13,136 nucleotides of DNA from Minisyncoccota bacterium (GTDB lineage: Bacteria; Patescibacteriota; Minisyncoccia; Minisyncoccales; Minisyncoccaceae). The DNA is taken from assembly GCA_028703995.1 (NCBI GenBank), contig JAQVLU010000010.1, forward strand, positions 1 through 13,136, in the 5' to 3' direction. Position numbers and translations under genes: made by a program. Positions 1-5,655 of the stretch are shown one piece after another. How positions within the stretch are numbered: position 1 is the stretch's first letter; each line of letters begins with the position of its first letter. Below the pieces are notes generated by a model that saw only the letters and a list, made by a program, of their open reading frames with translations, was not told the origin of the DNA and made no database searches.

Positions 1-1649
1 GTCACATCTCCCCCATAAAGTGGAGCTAAAACATCTTTTCTTCTAGCAGATAAAGTTTCTCTAGCAATTATCTTCCCTCCAACCTTTCCTTGAATCGCAA
101 GATTAAATAGTTGAACTGGTAGAACTTCTTTTAATTTTTTAGTTAGTTTTCTTGCTTCTTCAACTGATTTTGTTCTAGGAACAATTTTTGAAAAAGCTTC
201 TTCCATTTCTCCATTAATTAAAATATCTAATTTAACTAAATCAGCTGGCAAATACCCTATTTCTAAATAAGTCATAGAAGCATACCCTTGAGTCACGCTT
301 AAAAGATTATCATAAAAGGTTCCAATAATCTCTCTCATAGGAACTTCGTACTCAATCATATATCTTCCTACTCCAAAAGGTTTAGAATCAATATGGTGAC
401 CATCTGAAGCGTTAAAAAGATCGAAAACATTTCCTAAATACTTTTCTCCGATAATGACTTTCAAATCTACCCAAGGTTCTAGAAGTTCTGTGAAATTATC
501 TTGCCAAACAGCAGGATTCATAATGTCAACTTCTTCACCTTTTCCCGTAATTCCTTTGTATTTAACTTGAGGGGCACCGATAACAAGGTCTAGTCCGTAT
601 TCTCTTTTCAGTCTTTCAATTGTAATTTCAGCGTGCAAATTACCTAAAAATCCACACAAAAACCCTCTTCCCAAAATTTGATAAGTTTGAGGTTGAAAGA
701 AAAGTGAAGAATCATTTAATTTTAATTTTTGAAGTCCTTCTTTCAAAACTTCAAACTCTGTTTGATCCTCAGGGTACAGTGAAACAAAAATCTTTGAATT
801 CGCTGGACTATATCCTCCTAATGGCTCAACATTAAGACCTTGTTTTGTTATTGTATCTCCAATATGTACTTTTTCAGGATCTTTAATTCCTGTTGCAATA
901 TATCCAATCTCCCCAGCCTTAAGTTCTTCTTTCTTCTTCATTTGTGGTTTAAAAATACCAACATCTTTAGCAGTGCTTGACGATCTAGAATTAATAAAAT
1001 AGATTTTTTCAAAGGGTTTAATACTTCCTTCAATTACTTTAACATAAGCTACAATTCCTAAAAAGGAATCATACATTGAATCAAAAATTAAAGCTCTTAA
1101 AGGTTTCTCTATTTCTTCTTCTGTAGACGGAACTCTTTCAACAACTCTTCTCAAGAGTTCTTCTACATTCTCCCCTGTTTTAGCAGAAATACCTAAAACA
1201 GAATCTGGATCAATATTTAAAATATTAGCAATTTCTTTTTTTACTCCTTCTTCGTCTGCTATTGGCGAATCAATTTTGTTTACTGCAGGAATAATGACCA
1301 AACCTTCTTTTTTAGCTAATTCTAAATTAGAAATTGTTTGCGCTTGAACCCCTTTAGTCGCGTCAACAAGTAGTATAGCTCCAGAAACCGCTGCTAAACT
1401 TCTAGAAACTTCGTAGTTAAAATCAATGTGTCCAGGAGTATCAATTAAATTTAAAATATTTCCTTGATATTCCATTCTTACGGGCTTCATTTTAATTGTA
1501 ATCCCCTTTTCTCTTTCAAGGTCCATGCTATCTAAAAACTGGGGTAAATTTTTCCCTTTTTCAACCGTACCTGTAATTTCAAGAAGTCTATCTGCAAGTG
1601 TAGACTTGCCATGATCTATGTGACTGATGATAACAAAGTTTTTAATCAT
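1..1649 (-). CDS. lepA: Elongation factor 4 (LepA), C-terminus cut off by window edge
   Basis: A ribosome-bound translational GTPase that acts on stalled or mis-translocated elongating ribosomes and in 30S maturation. From ATG at 1649 the frame is open for 549 codons to the window edge. The G1 motif HIDHGKST (residues 10-17) is followed by LDSMDLEREKGITI (39-52), which is typical of LepA rather than EF-G or EF-Tu, then DTPGH (70-74), NKID (124-127) and SAKTG (155-159). Later segments such as LNDSSLFF, GFLCGFLGNLHAEI and the C-terminal stretch ending ARRKDVLAPLYGGDVT match the LepA-specific domains. E. coli LepA is about 599 aa, so roughly 45-50 residues are missing off the left edge; this is window truncation, not a broken gene. 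It lies downstream of a terminator hairpin and probably has its own weak promoter with almost no 5' leader. Identity is very secure. Confidence 0.97.
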   Translation of the reverse strand, partial: MIKNFVIISHIDHGKSTLADRLLEITGTVEKGKNLPQFLDSMDLEREKGITIKMKPVRMEYQGNILNLIDTPGHIDFNYEVSRSLAAVSGAILLVDATKGVQAQTISNLELAKKEGLVIIPAVNKIDSPIADEEGVKKEIANILNIDPDSVLGISAKTGENVEELLRRVVERVPSTEEEIEKPLRALIFDSMYDSFLGIVAYVKVIEGSIKPFEKIYFINSRSSSTAKDVGIFKPQMKKKEELKAGEIGYIATGIKDPEKVHIGDTITKQGLNVEPLGGYSPANSKIFVSLYPEDQTEFEVLKEGLQKLKLNDSSLFFQPQTYQILGRGFLCGFLGNLHAEITIERLKREYGLDLVIGAPQVKYKGITGKGEEVDIMNPAVWQDNFTELLEPWVDLKVIIGEKYLGNVFDLFNASDGHHIDSKPFGVGRYMIEYEVPMREIIGTFYDNLLSVTQGYASMTYLEIGYLPADLVKLDILINGEMEEAFSKIVPRTKSVEEARKLTKKLKEVLPVQLFNLAIQGKVGGKIIARETLSARRKDVLAPLYGGDV

Positions 1650-1655
1650 ATTTCT

Positions 1656-1683
1656 ATACTATCATTTTATTAACAAAAAACAA
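1656..1683 (-). promoter_or_regulatory. Candidate weak promoter for lepA, leaderless
   Basis: On the minus strand a -35-like TTGTTT (1683-1678) and a -10-like TAGTAT (1661-1656) are 16 bases apart, and the ATG begins 6 bases after the -10. Transcription would start at or next to the A of the start codon. The -35 overlaps the 3' arm and U-run of the preceding terminator hairpin. The boxes are poorer than the other promoters here, so some lepA expression may come from readthrough. Confidence 0.4.
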
Positions 1684-1695
1684 GGTTTAACCTTG
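1675..1695 (-). terminator. Rho-independent terminator after the 83-codon gene
   Basis: CAAGG (1681-1685) and CCTTG (1691-1695) form a small stem around TTTAA; the stem can extend to 7 bp around one base. On the minus strand the hairpin is followed by six T (1680-1675). It lies 18 bases past the stop codon at 1714-1716. The stem is short, so termination may be partial. Confidence 0.65.
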
Positions 1696-1713
1696 CTATA
1701 AAAAAAGGGTGTC

Positions 1714-1965
1714 TTACAAAAGATCACCAACTAAAAACCTTAAAACCAATTCACGGAACTCATGTGCAAACTGTTCCCTTAAAAGCTTAATCTTCGCTTC
1801 ATTTCCTTCAATTTGCATGTTTTGATAAATATCAACACTCGTTCCTAATTCTCGCAAACGCTTCTTTAGAAAATCTTGTTCCTTTGGGTCTAACTTTTCA
1901 AAAGCATGGAAAAATGCTCCTTCCGAAGTGAGTCCTTCTCTGATTGTAAAAACTTCTGGTTCCAT
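1714..1965 (-). CDS. Small protein of unknown function (83 aa)
   Basis: I do not recognise this family. The 83-residue product is charged and mostly helix-forming. It has an Asp/Glu/Lys/Arg-rich middle (FEKLDPKEQDFLKKRLRELG), a second charged helix around IEGNEAKIKLLREQFAHEF, and a hydrophobic C-terminal tail ending LVLRFLVGDLL. No signal peptide, metal site or transmembrane helix is evident, so it is likely cytosolic. Support for a real gene is contextual: a near-consensus promoter 17 bases upstream of ATG 1965, a stop at 1714, and a terminator immediately after. It forms its own one-gene transcript between the murJ unit and lepA. No Shine-Dalgarno sequence is clear; AGAAGTGA upstream is at best weak. 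Confidence 0.75.
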   Translation of the reverse strand: MEPEVFTIREGLTSEGAFFHAFEKLDPKEQDFLKKRLRELGTSVDIYQNMQIEGNEAKIKLLREQFAHEFRELVLRFLVGDLL

Positions 1966-1982
1966 TTTTTATCACTTCTGAT

Positions 1983-2011
1983 TTTATAATACTTTTTAGA
2001 GTATCTGTCAA
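1983..2011 (-). promoter_or_regulatory. Sigma-70-type promoter for the 83-codon gene
   Basis: Minus strand: TTGACA (2011-2006), a 17-base spacer and TATAAA (1988-1983), near consensus. The -10 ends 17 bases before ATG 1965, giving a short leader of about 10 bases, the longest predicted in this window. The -35 begins 1 base after the U-run of the previous unit's terminator. Confidence 0.8.
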
Positions 2012-2012
2012 T

Positions 2013-2035
2013 AAAAAAACAAGGTTTATTCCTTG
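2013..2035 (-). terminator. Terminator hairpin overlapping the 62-codon gene's stop
   Basis: CAAGG (2020-2024), loop TTTATT and CCTTG (2031-2035), followed on the minus strand by seven T (2019-2013). The TAA stop of the upstream gene (2028-2026) lies in the loop, so the last sense codons form one arm. The stem and flanks are almost identical to the hairpin at 1675-1695. Confidence 0.7.
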
Positions 2036-2214
2036 TTGTGTTTTTTTAAATGATTGCCAATCTTCTCAACGATAGAAGAAAATCTTTCAATATAGAAATC
2101 AGATAGAGAATTTCCGTTTTCAAAATAAAATTTGAATTTAGAAAATTCTGCCTCCCCTTGTCTAAAAAGTTCTCCTATTTCTTTAATTTCTTCCAAACTC
2201 AAACAATCTTTCAA
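2026..2214 (-). CDS. Small protein of unknown function (62 aa), downstream of murJ
   Basis: Not recognised. The 62-residue product is rich in Glu, Lys and Phe with helical heptad-like spacing (LSLEEIKEIGELFRQGE, then FSKFKFYFENG and FSSIVEKIGNHLKKHNKE). It is probably a small soluble helical protein. It starts 16 bases after the murJ stop and ends in the terminator that closes the unit, so it is likely co-transcribed with murJ. The start is uncertain: the first usual candidate is TTG at 2214, with another in-frame TTG at 2202. There is no ATG near the 5' end and no visible Shine-Dalgarno sequence. Position and composition favour a gene, but a chance frame is not excluded. Confidence 0.55.
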   Translation of the reverse strand: MKDCLSLEEIKEIGELFRQGEAEFSKFKFYFENGNSLSDFYIERFSSIVEKIGNHLKKHNKE

Positions 2215-2230
2215 AATAATGCACCAGTTT

Positions 2231-3859
2231 TTAATTACCCTTATTTAAAATTTTTGTCAATTTATTTTTAATAGTTTCTGCCCCCTCTACTTTAAAAAGT
2301 AAGGTAAAAAGAAAGTAAATTAAAAAGGAAGTTAGAGTAATAATAGTAAACTCAATCAAGCTTGGAAATAAAGTTTCAACCTTGAAAAAGTTCATTATTA
2401 CTAAAGCTATCGCAATCAAAGGCAAACAAGAAGCAAGAAGCTTCAACACATAATTAAAGAACTCTTTTAAATCAAAAGATCCGATTTTTCTTTTTAAAAA
2501 GAAAGCTAATAAAAAGAAATCTACAATTAAACTAATGTTATAAGCTAAGACTAATCCTATAAGAAGTGGGCAATCAGAATTTCCCAAATTAAATAAATCA
2601 GAGATAAAGTTATTAAAAGAGGTATTGTTCCTAATCATTTCTATAAAAGAAAAAGATAAAATAAAATTAATGATTAAGAAAAAAATAGAAATAATGGCGG
2701 GCGTTTTAGCGTCTTTCAGGCTAAAAAAGGCTCTTAAGATAGTTGGCTCTAAACACTGGAAAACTAAACTTAAAGCAAAAATTCCAAGACAAGCTGCTGT
2801 TGCTGAAACAGCGTAAGTTGAAAACTCTCCTGTTTTTAAAATTATGCTCACGATTAAGTCTCTCATTAAGAAAGTTAAAATACTTACAGGTATTGCTAAA
2901 TACAATATGTCTTGAAAAACTTTTTTTAAATTCTTTTTAAAAAGAGTAGTATCTTTTTCAACAACAGACTTTGATAAATGCGGAAAAATAGCCGTTGCGT
3001 AAGAGATTCCAATAAGTCCTAAGGGTAAAAATCTAAGGTTGTCCGCTAGACTAAAAAAGGAAATCGCTCCAACAGAAATTGTAGAAGCTAATGCTGTAAT
3101 CACTAAAAGATTAACTTGACTCGCAGACGCAGAAATAATTCTCGGAAAAAGAAGCTTAAAAAAAGAAAGAATATCTTTGAAATAAAAATCAAACTTGTAT
3201 TTATACCCATAACTTAAACTTCCCATAAATTGAACTAAAAAATGGAGGAAAGATCCAACAAGAACTCCAATCGCTGGACCCATGTTCCCAAGACTTGGGG
3301 CTAAAAAAACAATTCCTAAAATAATAGAAAGGTTGTAAAAAATAGGGGCAATAGAATAAGCCACAAAACGATTAAAATAATTTAAAACAGTTGAAAATAT
3401 TGAAGACAATCCAAAAAAGAAAACCGCCAAAAAAATCATTCTCATTGAATTAACGGCCTGATTTAAATAATTCATATCTAGCCCTGGCAGAATAAAGGTT
3501 ACTATTTGCGGAGTAAAAAGGAAAAAGACAAAAGAAATTAAGATTAAAATGACTAAAAAAGCATTAATTATAGAATTAATTAATCTAAAGCCATCTTCTT
3601 TATTCTTTTTAAAATAGTCTGAGAATAAAGGCAATAAAGAAACTAAAACTCCCCCAGCTAAAACAACACTATAAATCAAATCTGGTATTTTAAAAGAAGC
3701 GAAATAAATATCAAGTTCTACTGACGGACCAAAAGTAGAAGCGAGAAGTCTGTCTCTTACAAGTCCTAAAATCCTTGAAAGAACTATAAAAACAGCAATT
3801 ACTGCCGTTGCTTTTCCTATCGTCTTTTGCTCTGACTTTAAGAAGTTTTTAAAACTCAT
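2231..3859 (-). CDS. murJ: Lipid II flippase MurJ (MviN family)
   Basis: A polytopic inner-membrane protein of the MOP exporter superfamily that flips lipid II for peptidoglycan synthesis. The product is 542 aa and hydrophobic almost throughout, with about 14 membrane segments expected. Family marks include SRILGLVRDRLLASTFG (residues 28-44), DIYFASFKIPDL (50-61) and the central ADNLRFLPLGLIGIS region (272-286). I chose ATG 3859 over a TTG 15 bases upstream because that TTG overlaps the -10 box. Compared with E. coli MurJ, R18, R24, D25 and D39 have counterparts (R29, R35, D36, D50), but R52 aligns with Tyr63 and R270 with Asn274. A loop of about 25 residues near position 415 (MIRNNTSFNNFISDLFN) looks longer than usual. 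It heads a two-gene unit with the 62-codon gene and is divergent from rnpB. The family assignment is strong; the substrate is inferred from the family. Confidence 0.93.
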   Translation of the reverse strand: MSFKNFLKSEQKTIGKATAVIAVFIVLSRILGLVRDRLLASTFGPSVELDIYFASFKIPDLIYSVVLAGGVLVSLLPLFSDYFKKNKEDGFRLINSIINAFLVILILISFVFFLFTPQIVTFILPGLDMNYLNQAVNSMRMIFLAVFFFGLSSIFSTVLNYFNRFVAYSIAPIFYNLSIILGIVFLAPSLGNMGPAIGVLVGSFLHFLVQFMGSLSYGYKYKFDFYFKDILSFFKLLFPRIISASASQVNLLVITALASTISVGAISFFSLADNLRFLPLGLIGISYATAIFPHLSKSVVEKDTTLFKKNLKKVFQDILYLAIPVSILTFLMRDLIVSIILKTGEFSTYAVSATAACLGIFALSLVFQCLEPTILRAFFSLKDAKTPAIISIFFLIINFILSFSFIEMIRNNTSFNNFISDLFNLGNSDCPLLIGLVLAYNISLIVDFFLLAFFLKRKIGSFDLKEFFNYVLKLLASCLPLIAIALVIMNFFKVETLFPSLIEFTIITLTSFLIYFLFTLLFKVEGAETIKNKLTKILNKGN

Positions 3860-3865
3860 ATTTAG

Positions 3866-3893
3866 ATTATACAATAATTTGACAATTTTTCAA
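3866..3893 (-). promoter_or_regulatory. Promoter for murJ, leaderless
   Basis: Minus strand: TTGAAA (3893-3888), a 16-base spacer and a perfect TATAAT (3871-3866), then six bases (CTAAAT) and ATG 3859. The expected +1 falls on or beside the A of the start codon. It overlaps the oppositely directed rnpB promoter. Confidence 0.75.
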
Positions 3894-3907
3894 TTGATTG
3901 ATATAGA
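3879..3907 (+). promoter_or_regulatory. Promoter for rnpB
   Basis: TTGACA (3879-3884), a 17-base spacer and TATAGA (3902-3907). The predicted +1 near 3914 coincides with the 5' strand of the P1 helix of RNase P RNA, so little or no 5' trimming would be needed. The -35 lies within the spacer of the murJ promoter. Confidence 0.85.
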
Positions 3908-3913
3908 CTAACT

Positions 3914-4243
3914 GCTAAGTAAATTGAGTGATCGCTTTATTATTAAAGAGGAAAGTCCGAACTCTTATTCTCTTTATTGAGTCTAAAAAGGTAGCGGGTA
4001 ACTCCCGTCGTCCGCAAGGATAGAGGTGCGAGCAGAGACGTTTTCTTTCGAAAGAAAGAAAATATCCTAAACAGGATAAGCTTAAATAGTAATATTTAAG
4101 GTGAAACGGCTAAATCCTTACTTAAGAGCAAGAACAAACCTTTGCTTGCAAAGGAAAAAGTAGTTCGCTTAAGGCTTAAAGCAATTTAAGTCTCAGATAG
4201 ATGATCACCTAAACAGAATTCGGCTTATAGATTTGCTTAGCTA
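3914..4243 (+). ncRNA. rnpB: RNase P RNA, bacterial type A, compact
   Basis: The catalytic RNA that removes 5' leaders from pre-tRNAs. The conserved core is plain: GAGGAAAGTCCG at 3948-3959 and ACAGAATTCGGCTTAT at 4213-4228, the two halves of the P4 region. P1 pairs CTAAGTAAAT (3915-3924) with ATTTGCTTAG (4231-4240). P2 pairs GTGATC (3928-3933) with GATCAC (4203-4208). P3 is tiny, CTTTA/TAAAG around TTAT (3935-3948). Internal helices include TTTTCTTTC-GAAA-GAAAGAAAA (4041-4062) and CTTAAATA-GTAA-TATTTAAG (4081-4100). The segment GAGCAAG (4125-4131) aligns with the equivalent E. coli segment. P15 is a plain 6-bp hairpin (4139-4154) and I see no GGU loop there. At about 330 nt it is shorter than the 377-nt E. 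coli RNA. The ends are inferred from P1 and the promoter. Confidence 0.95.
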
Positions 4244-4245
4244 TA

Positions 4246-4270
4246 AAACCTGCCAAAAGCAGGTTTTTCT
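4246..4270 (+). terminator. Terminator of rnpB
   Basis: AAACCTGC (4246-4253), loop CAAAA and GCAGGTTT (4259-4266), followed by TTCT. A strong 8-bp stem placed directly after P1 of the RNase P RNA. The next promoter's -35 begins at 4272. Confidence 0.85.
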
Positions 4271-4271
4271 A

Positions 4272-4300
4272 TTGACAAAATATACATTTTGTGTTAATAT
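4272..4300 (+). promoter_or_regulatory. Promoter for a 49-codon gene or small RNA
   Basis: Perfect TTGACA (4272-4277), a 17-base spacer and TAATAT (4295-4300). The predicted +1 near 4307 is about 3 bases before the first ATG at 4310. It abuts the rnpB terminator. Confidence 0.8.
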
Positions 4301-4309
4301 AATTTCAGT

Positions 4310-4459
4310 ATGATGAACCTTGTAATTGATGGAAGCTATGGTCTTGCTAAACCTTGCGAAAACGTTGAAACAGAAAAACGCCTTCGAAAGGAAGAAAAAG
4401 AAAAAAGAGACAATGGCATACAAGTTGTTGCAAATAATAACGACACACTTGTATTCTAA
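4310..4459 (+). CDS. Small orphan protein (49 aa) with its own promoter and terminator
   Basis: An ATG-ATG start at 4310 opens 49 codons ending in TAA at 4457-4459. I do not recognise the product. It has a short N-terminal stretch (MMNLVIDGSYGLAKPCENVE), a very basic/acidic Lys-Glu-Arg centre (residues 22-34), and a polar C-terminus ending NNNDTLVF. There is one Cys and no membrane segment or signal peptide. The reading frame exactly fills the space between a near-consensus promoter and a good hairpin terminator 5 bases after the stop. The near-leaderless layout matches other genes here. It is the only plus-strand protein gene. The alternative is a small RNA of about 185 nt in which the frame is incidental; the opposite-strand frame is a low-complexity shadow. 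Confidence 0.55.
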   Translation: MMNLVIDGSYGLAKPCENVETEKRLRKEEKEKRDNGIQVVANNNDTLVF

Positions 4460-4463
4460 AACG

Positions 4464-4493
4464 GTGAACAATTTTATTGCTCACTCTTTTTTT
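4464..4493 (+). terminator. Terminator of the 49-codon gene, facing the recJ-like gene
   Basis: GTGAACAAT (4464-4472) pairs with ATTGCTCAC (4476-4484) around TTT, with a single A/C mismatch, and is followed by a T-run at 4487-4493. The T-run overlaps the stop codon (4494-4492) of the convergent minus-strand gene. On the minus strand the same hairpin is followed by CGTTTTAG, so it may terminate both directions, more weakly for the operon. Confidence 0.75.
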
Positions 4494-5655
4494 ATATAAA
4501 ATATTTGATCAGTCTTTCTTTGAATTCTTCTAATTTATCGTTAGCAATAGTAAATCCAGCGGCAGGAGCATGTCCCCCATACATTAAAAGAATATCTTTT
4601 GAAAAAGTCATTGCTTTTACTGCGTCCATTCCCTTTGGCACTCTAACCGTTCCTCGACTAATCTCTTCTTTTTGAGAATAAAGAAAAACTGGCTTATTGA
4701 AATAACCAACTAATCTTGAGGCTACTGCTCCTAAATAATCTGGGCGGTAGTTTTTTGATCCTTCAAAAATAATATTTAATTGACTAGATTTTAATTCTTC
4801 TTTTAAGTTTTCTGTTAAAGCTCTAATTTCTGCTTGTCTTTCTTCGGTATCTAAAAGAAGCTCTCTTGCAATTTCTTTTGCTTTCTCTAAATCATTACAT
4901 TTCATAAAATCGTAAGTAATGATTTTATGATCTTCCATTTTAATTGTATTAAAAATAGAAATAATCTTGCCTACTAGTTCTCTTTTTGAAGAAGCTGGGT
5001 CAAGCACCGCTATAGAAGCTAAAATAGCTGGCCTTTGTGTTTTTTCTAAGTTAGCCAAGCCTTCATAAATCCATTTTTGGTTTTCTTCTTCCTCAGCCAT
5101 CATATCAGCAATAGTCGCAAGCATTACTAGTTCTATAAAATCACTTTTTAAATAAGAAGACATTTTATCTTGAAGCAATTCTTCTACTAATTTGAAAGTA
5201 AGCCCAGCGTTAGCGTATTCTTTGAAAAAAGATTCGTCTAAAGGATGCTTAGGATCAACAATAATATCTGCTTCTGGAATATCTTCTAGAACCTTGTGAT
5301 GATCAACTATCATCACCTCAAAGCCTAATTTTTTAGCTTTTTTTACTTCTAAAACATTTGTTATTCCGCAATCAAGAGTAATTAAAAGAGCCTTTCCTTT
5401 TCCCTTCTTTTTATTCAAAAAAGCAAGCACTTCTTCGTTCAAACCATAACCTTCTTCGTTTCTATCTGGAAAAGCCACAATAATTTTAGGTATTTTTTTT
5501 CTATACAAAGAAGACAAATTGTTAATTGCTTCTTCTAAGATAATAACTGAAGTTACTCCGTCCATATCGGAATCTCCGTAAATAAAGATCTGCTCTTCGT
5601 TATTAATCGCTTCTTTGATTCTAAGCGTAGCTATCTCTAAGTTTCTAATTTTCAT
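4492..5655 (-). CDS. RecJ-like DHH/DHHA1 phosphoesterase, short form
   Basis: A predicted Mn-dependent single-strand nuclease or phosphodiesterase of the DHH superfamily. The 387 aa hold the DHH motifs in order: GDSDMDG (27-33), LDCG (95-98), DHH (118-120) and IADMM (182-186), all with their metal-binding Asp/His. The DHHA1 domain ends with GGHAPAAGF (360-368), the RecJ-type substrate motif. E. coli RecJ is 577 aa; this protein stops right after DHHA1 and so lacks the C-terminal OB-fold and later parts that bind ssDNA. A glutamate- and lysine-rich helix (about 256-292) links the two domains. The start overlaps the pgk stop by 11 bases, so it is translationally linked as the last gene of a five-gene operon. 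The substrate (ssDNA, RNA or a small nucleotide) cannot be told from sequence, so I withhold the recJ symbol. Confidence 0.88.
   Translation of the reverse strand: MKIRNLEIATLRIKEAINNEEQIFIYGDSDMDGVTSVIILEEAINNLSSLYRKKIPKIIVAFPDRNEEGYGLNEEVLAFLNKKKGKGKALLITLDCGITNVLEVKKAKKLGFEVMIVDHHKVLEDIPEADIIVDPKHPLDESFFKEYANAGLTFKLVEELLQDKMSSYLKSDFIELVMLATIADMMAEEEENQKWIYEGLANLEKTQRPAILASIAVLDPASSKRELVGKIISIFNTIKMEDHKIITYDFMKCNDLEKAKEIARELLLDTEERQAEIRALTENLKEELKSSQLNIIFEGSKNYRPDYLGAVASRLVGYFNKPVFLYSQKEEISRGTVRVPKGMDAVKAMTFSKDILLMYGGHAPAAGFTIANDKLEEFKERLIKYFI

Noticed and set aside
2625..2940. Two short plus-strand frames inside murJ
   Set aside because: They are low-complexity Lys/Leu frames antisense to conserved membrane segments of MurJ, without start signals.
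3860..3874. A TTG start for murJ, five codons upstream of the ATG
   Set aside because: These bases contain the TATAAT -10 box and lie upstream of the predicted transcript start, so they are unlikely to be translated.
4241..4471. A 76-codon minus-strand frame with a Phe run opposite the 49-codon gene
   Set aside because: The Phe run is the reverse of the Lys/Glu-rich plus-strand frame, and the frame runs across the rnpB terminator and the small gene's promoter. The plus strand has proper signals.
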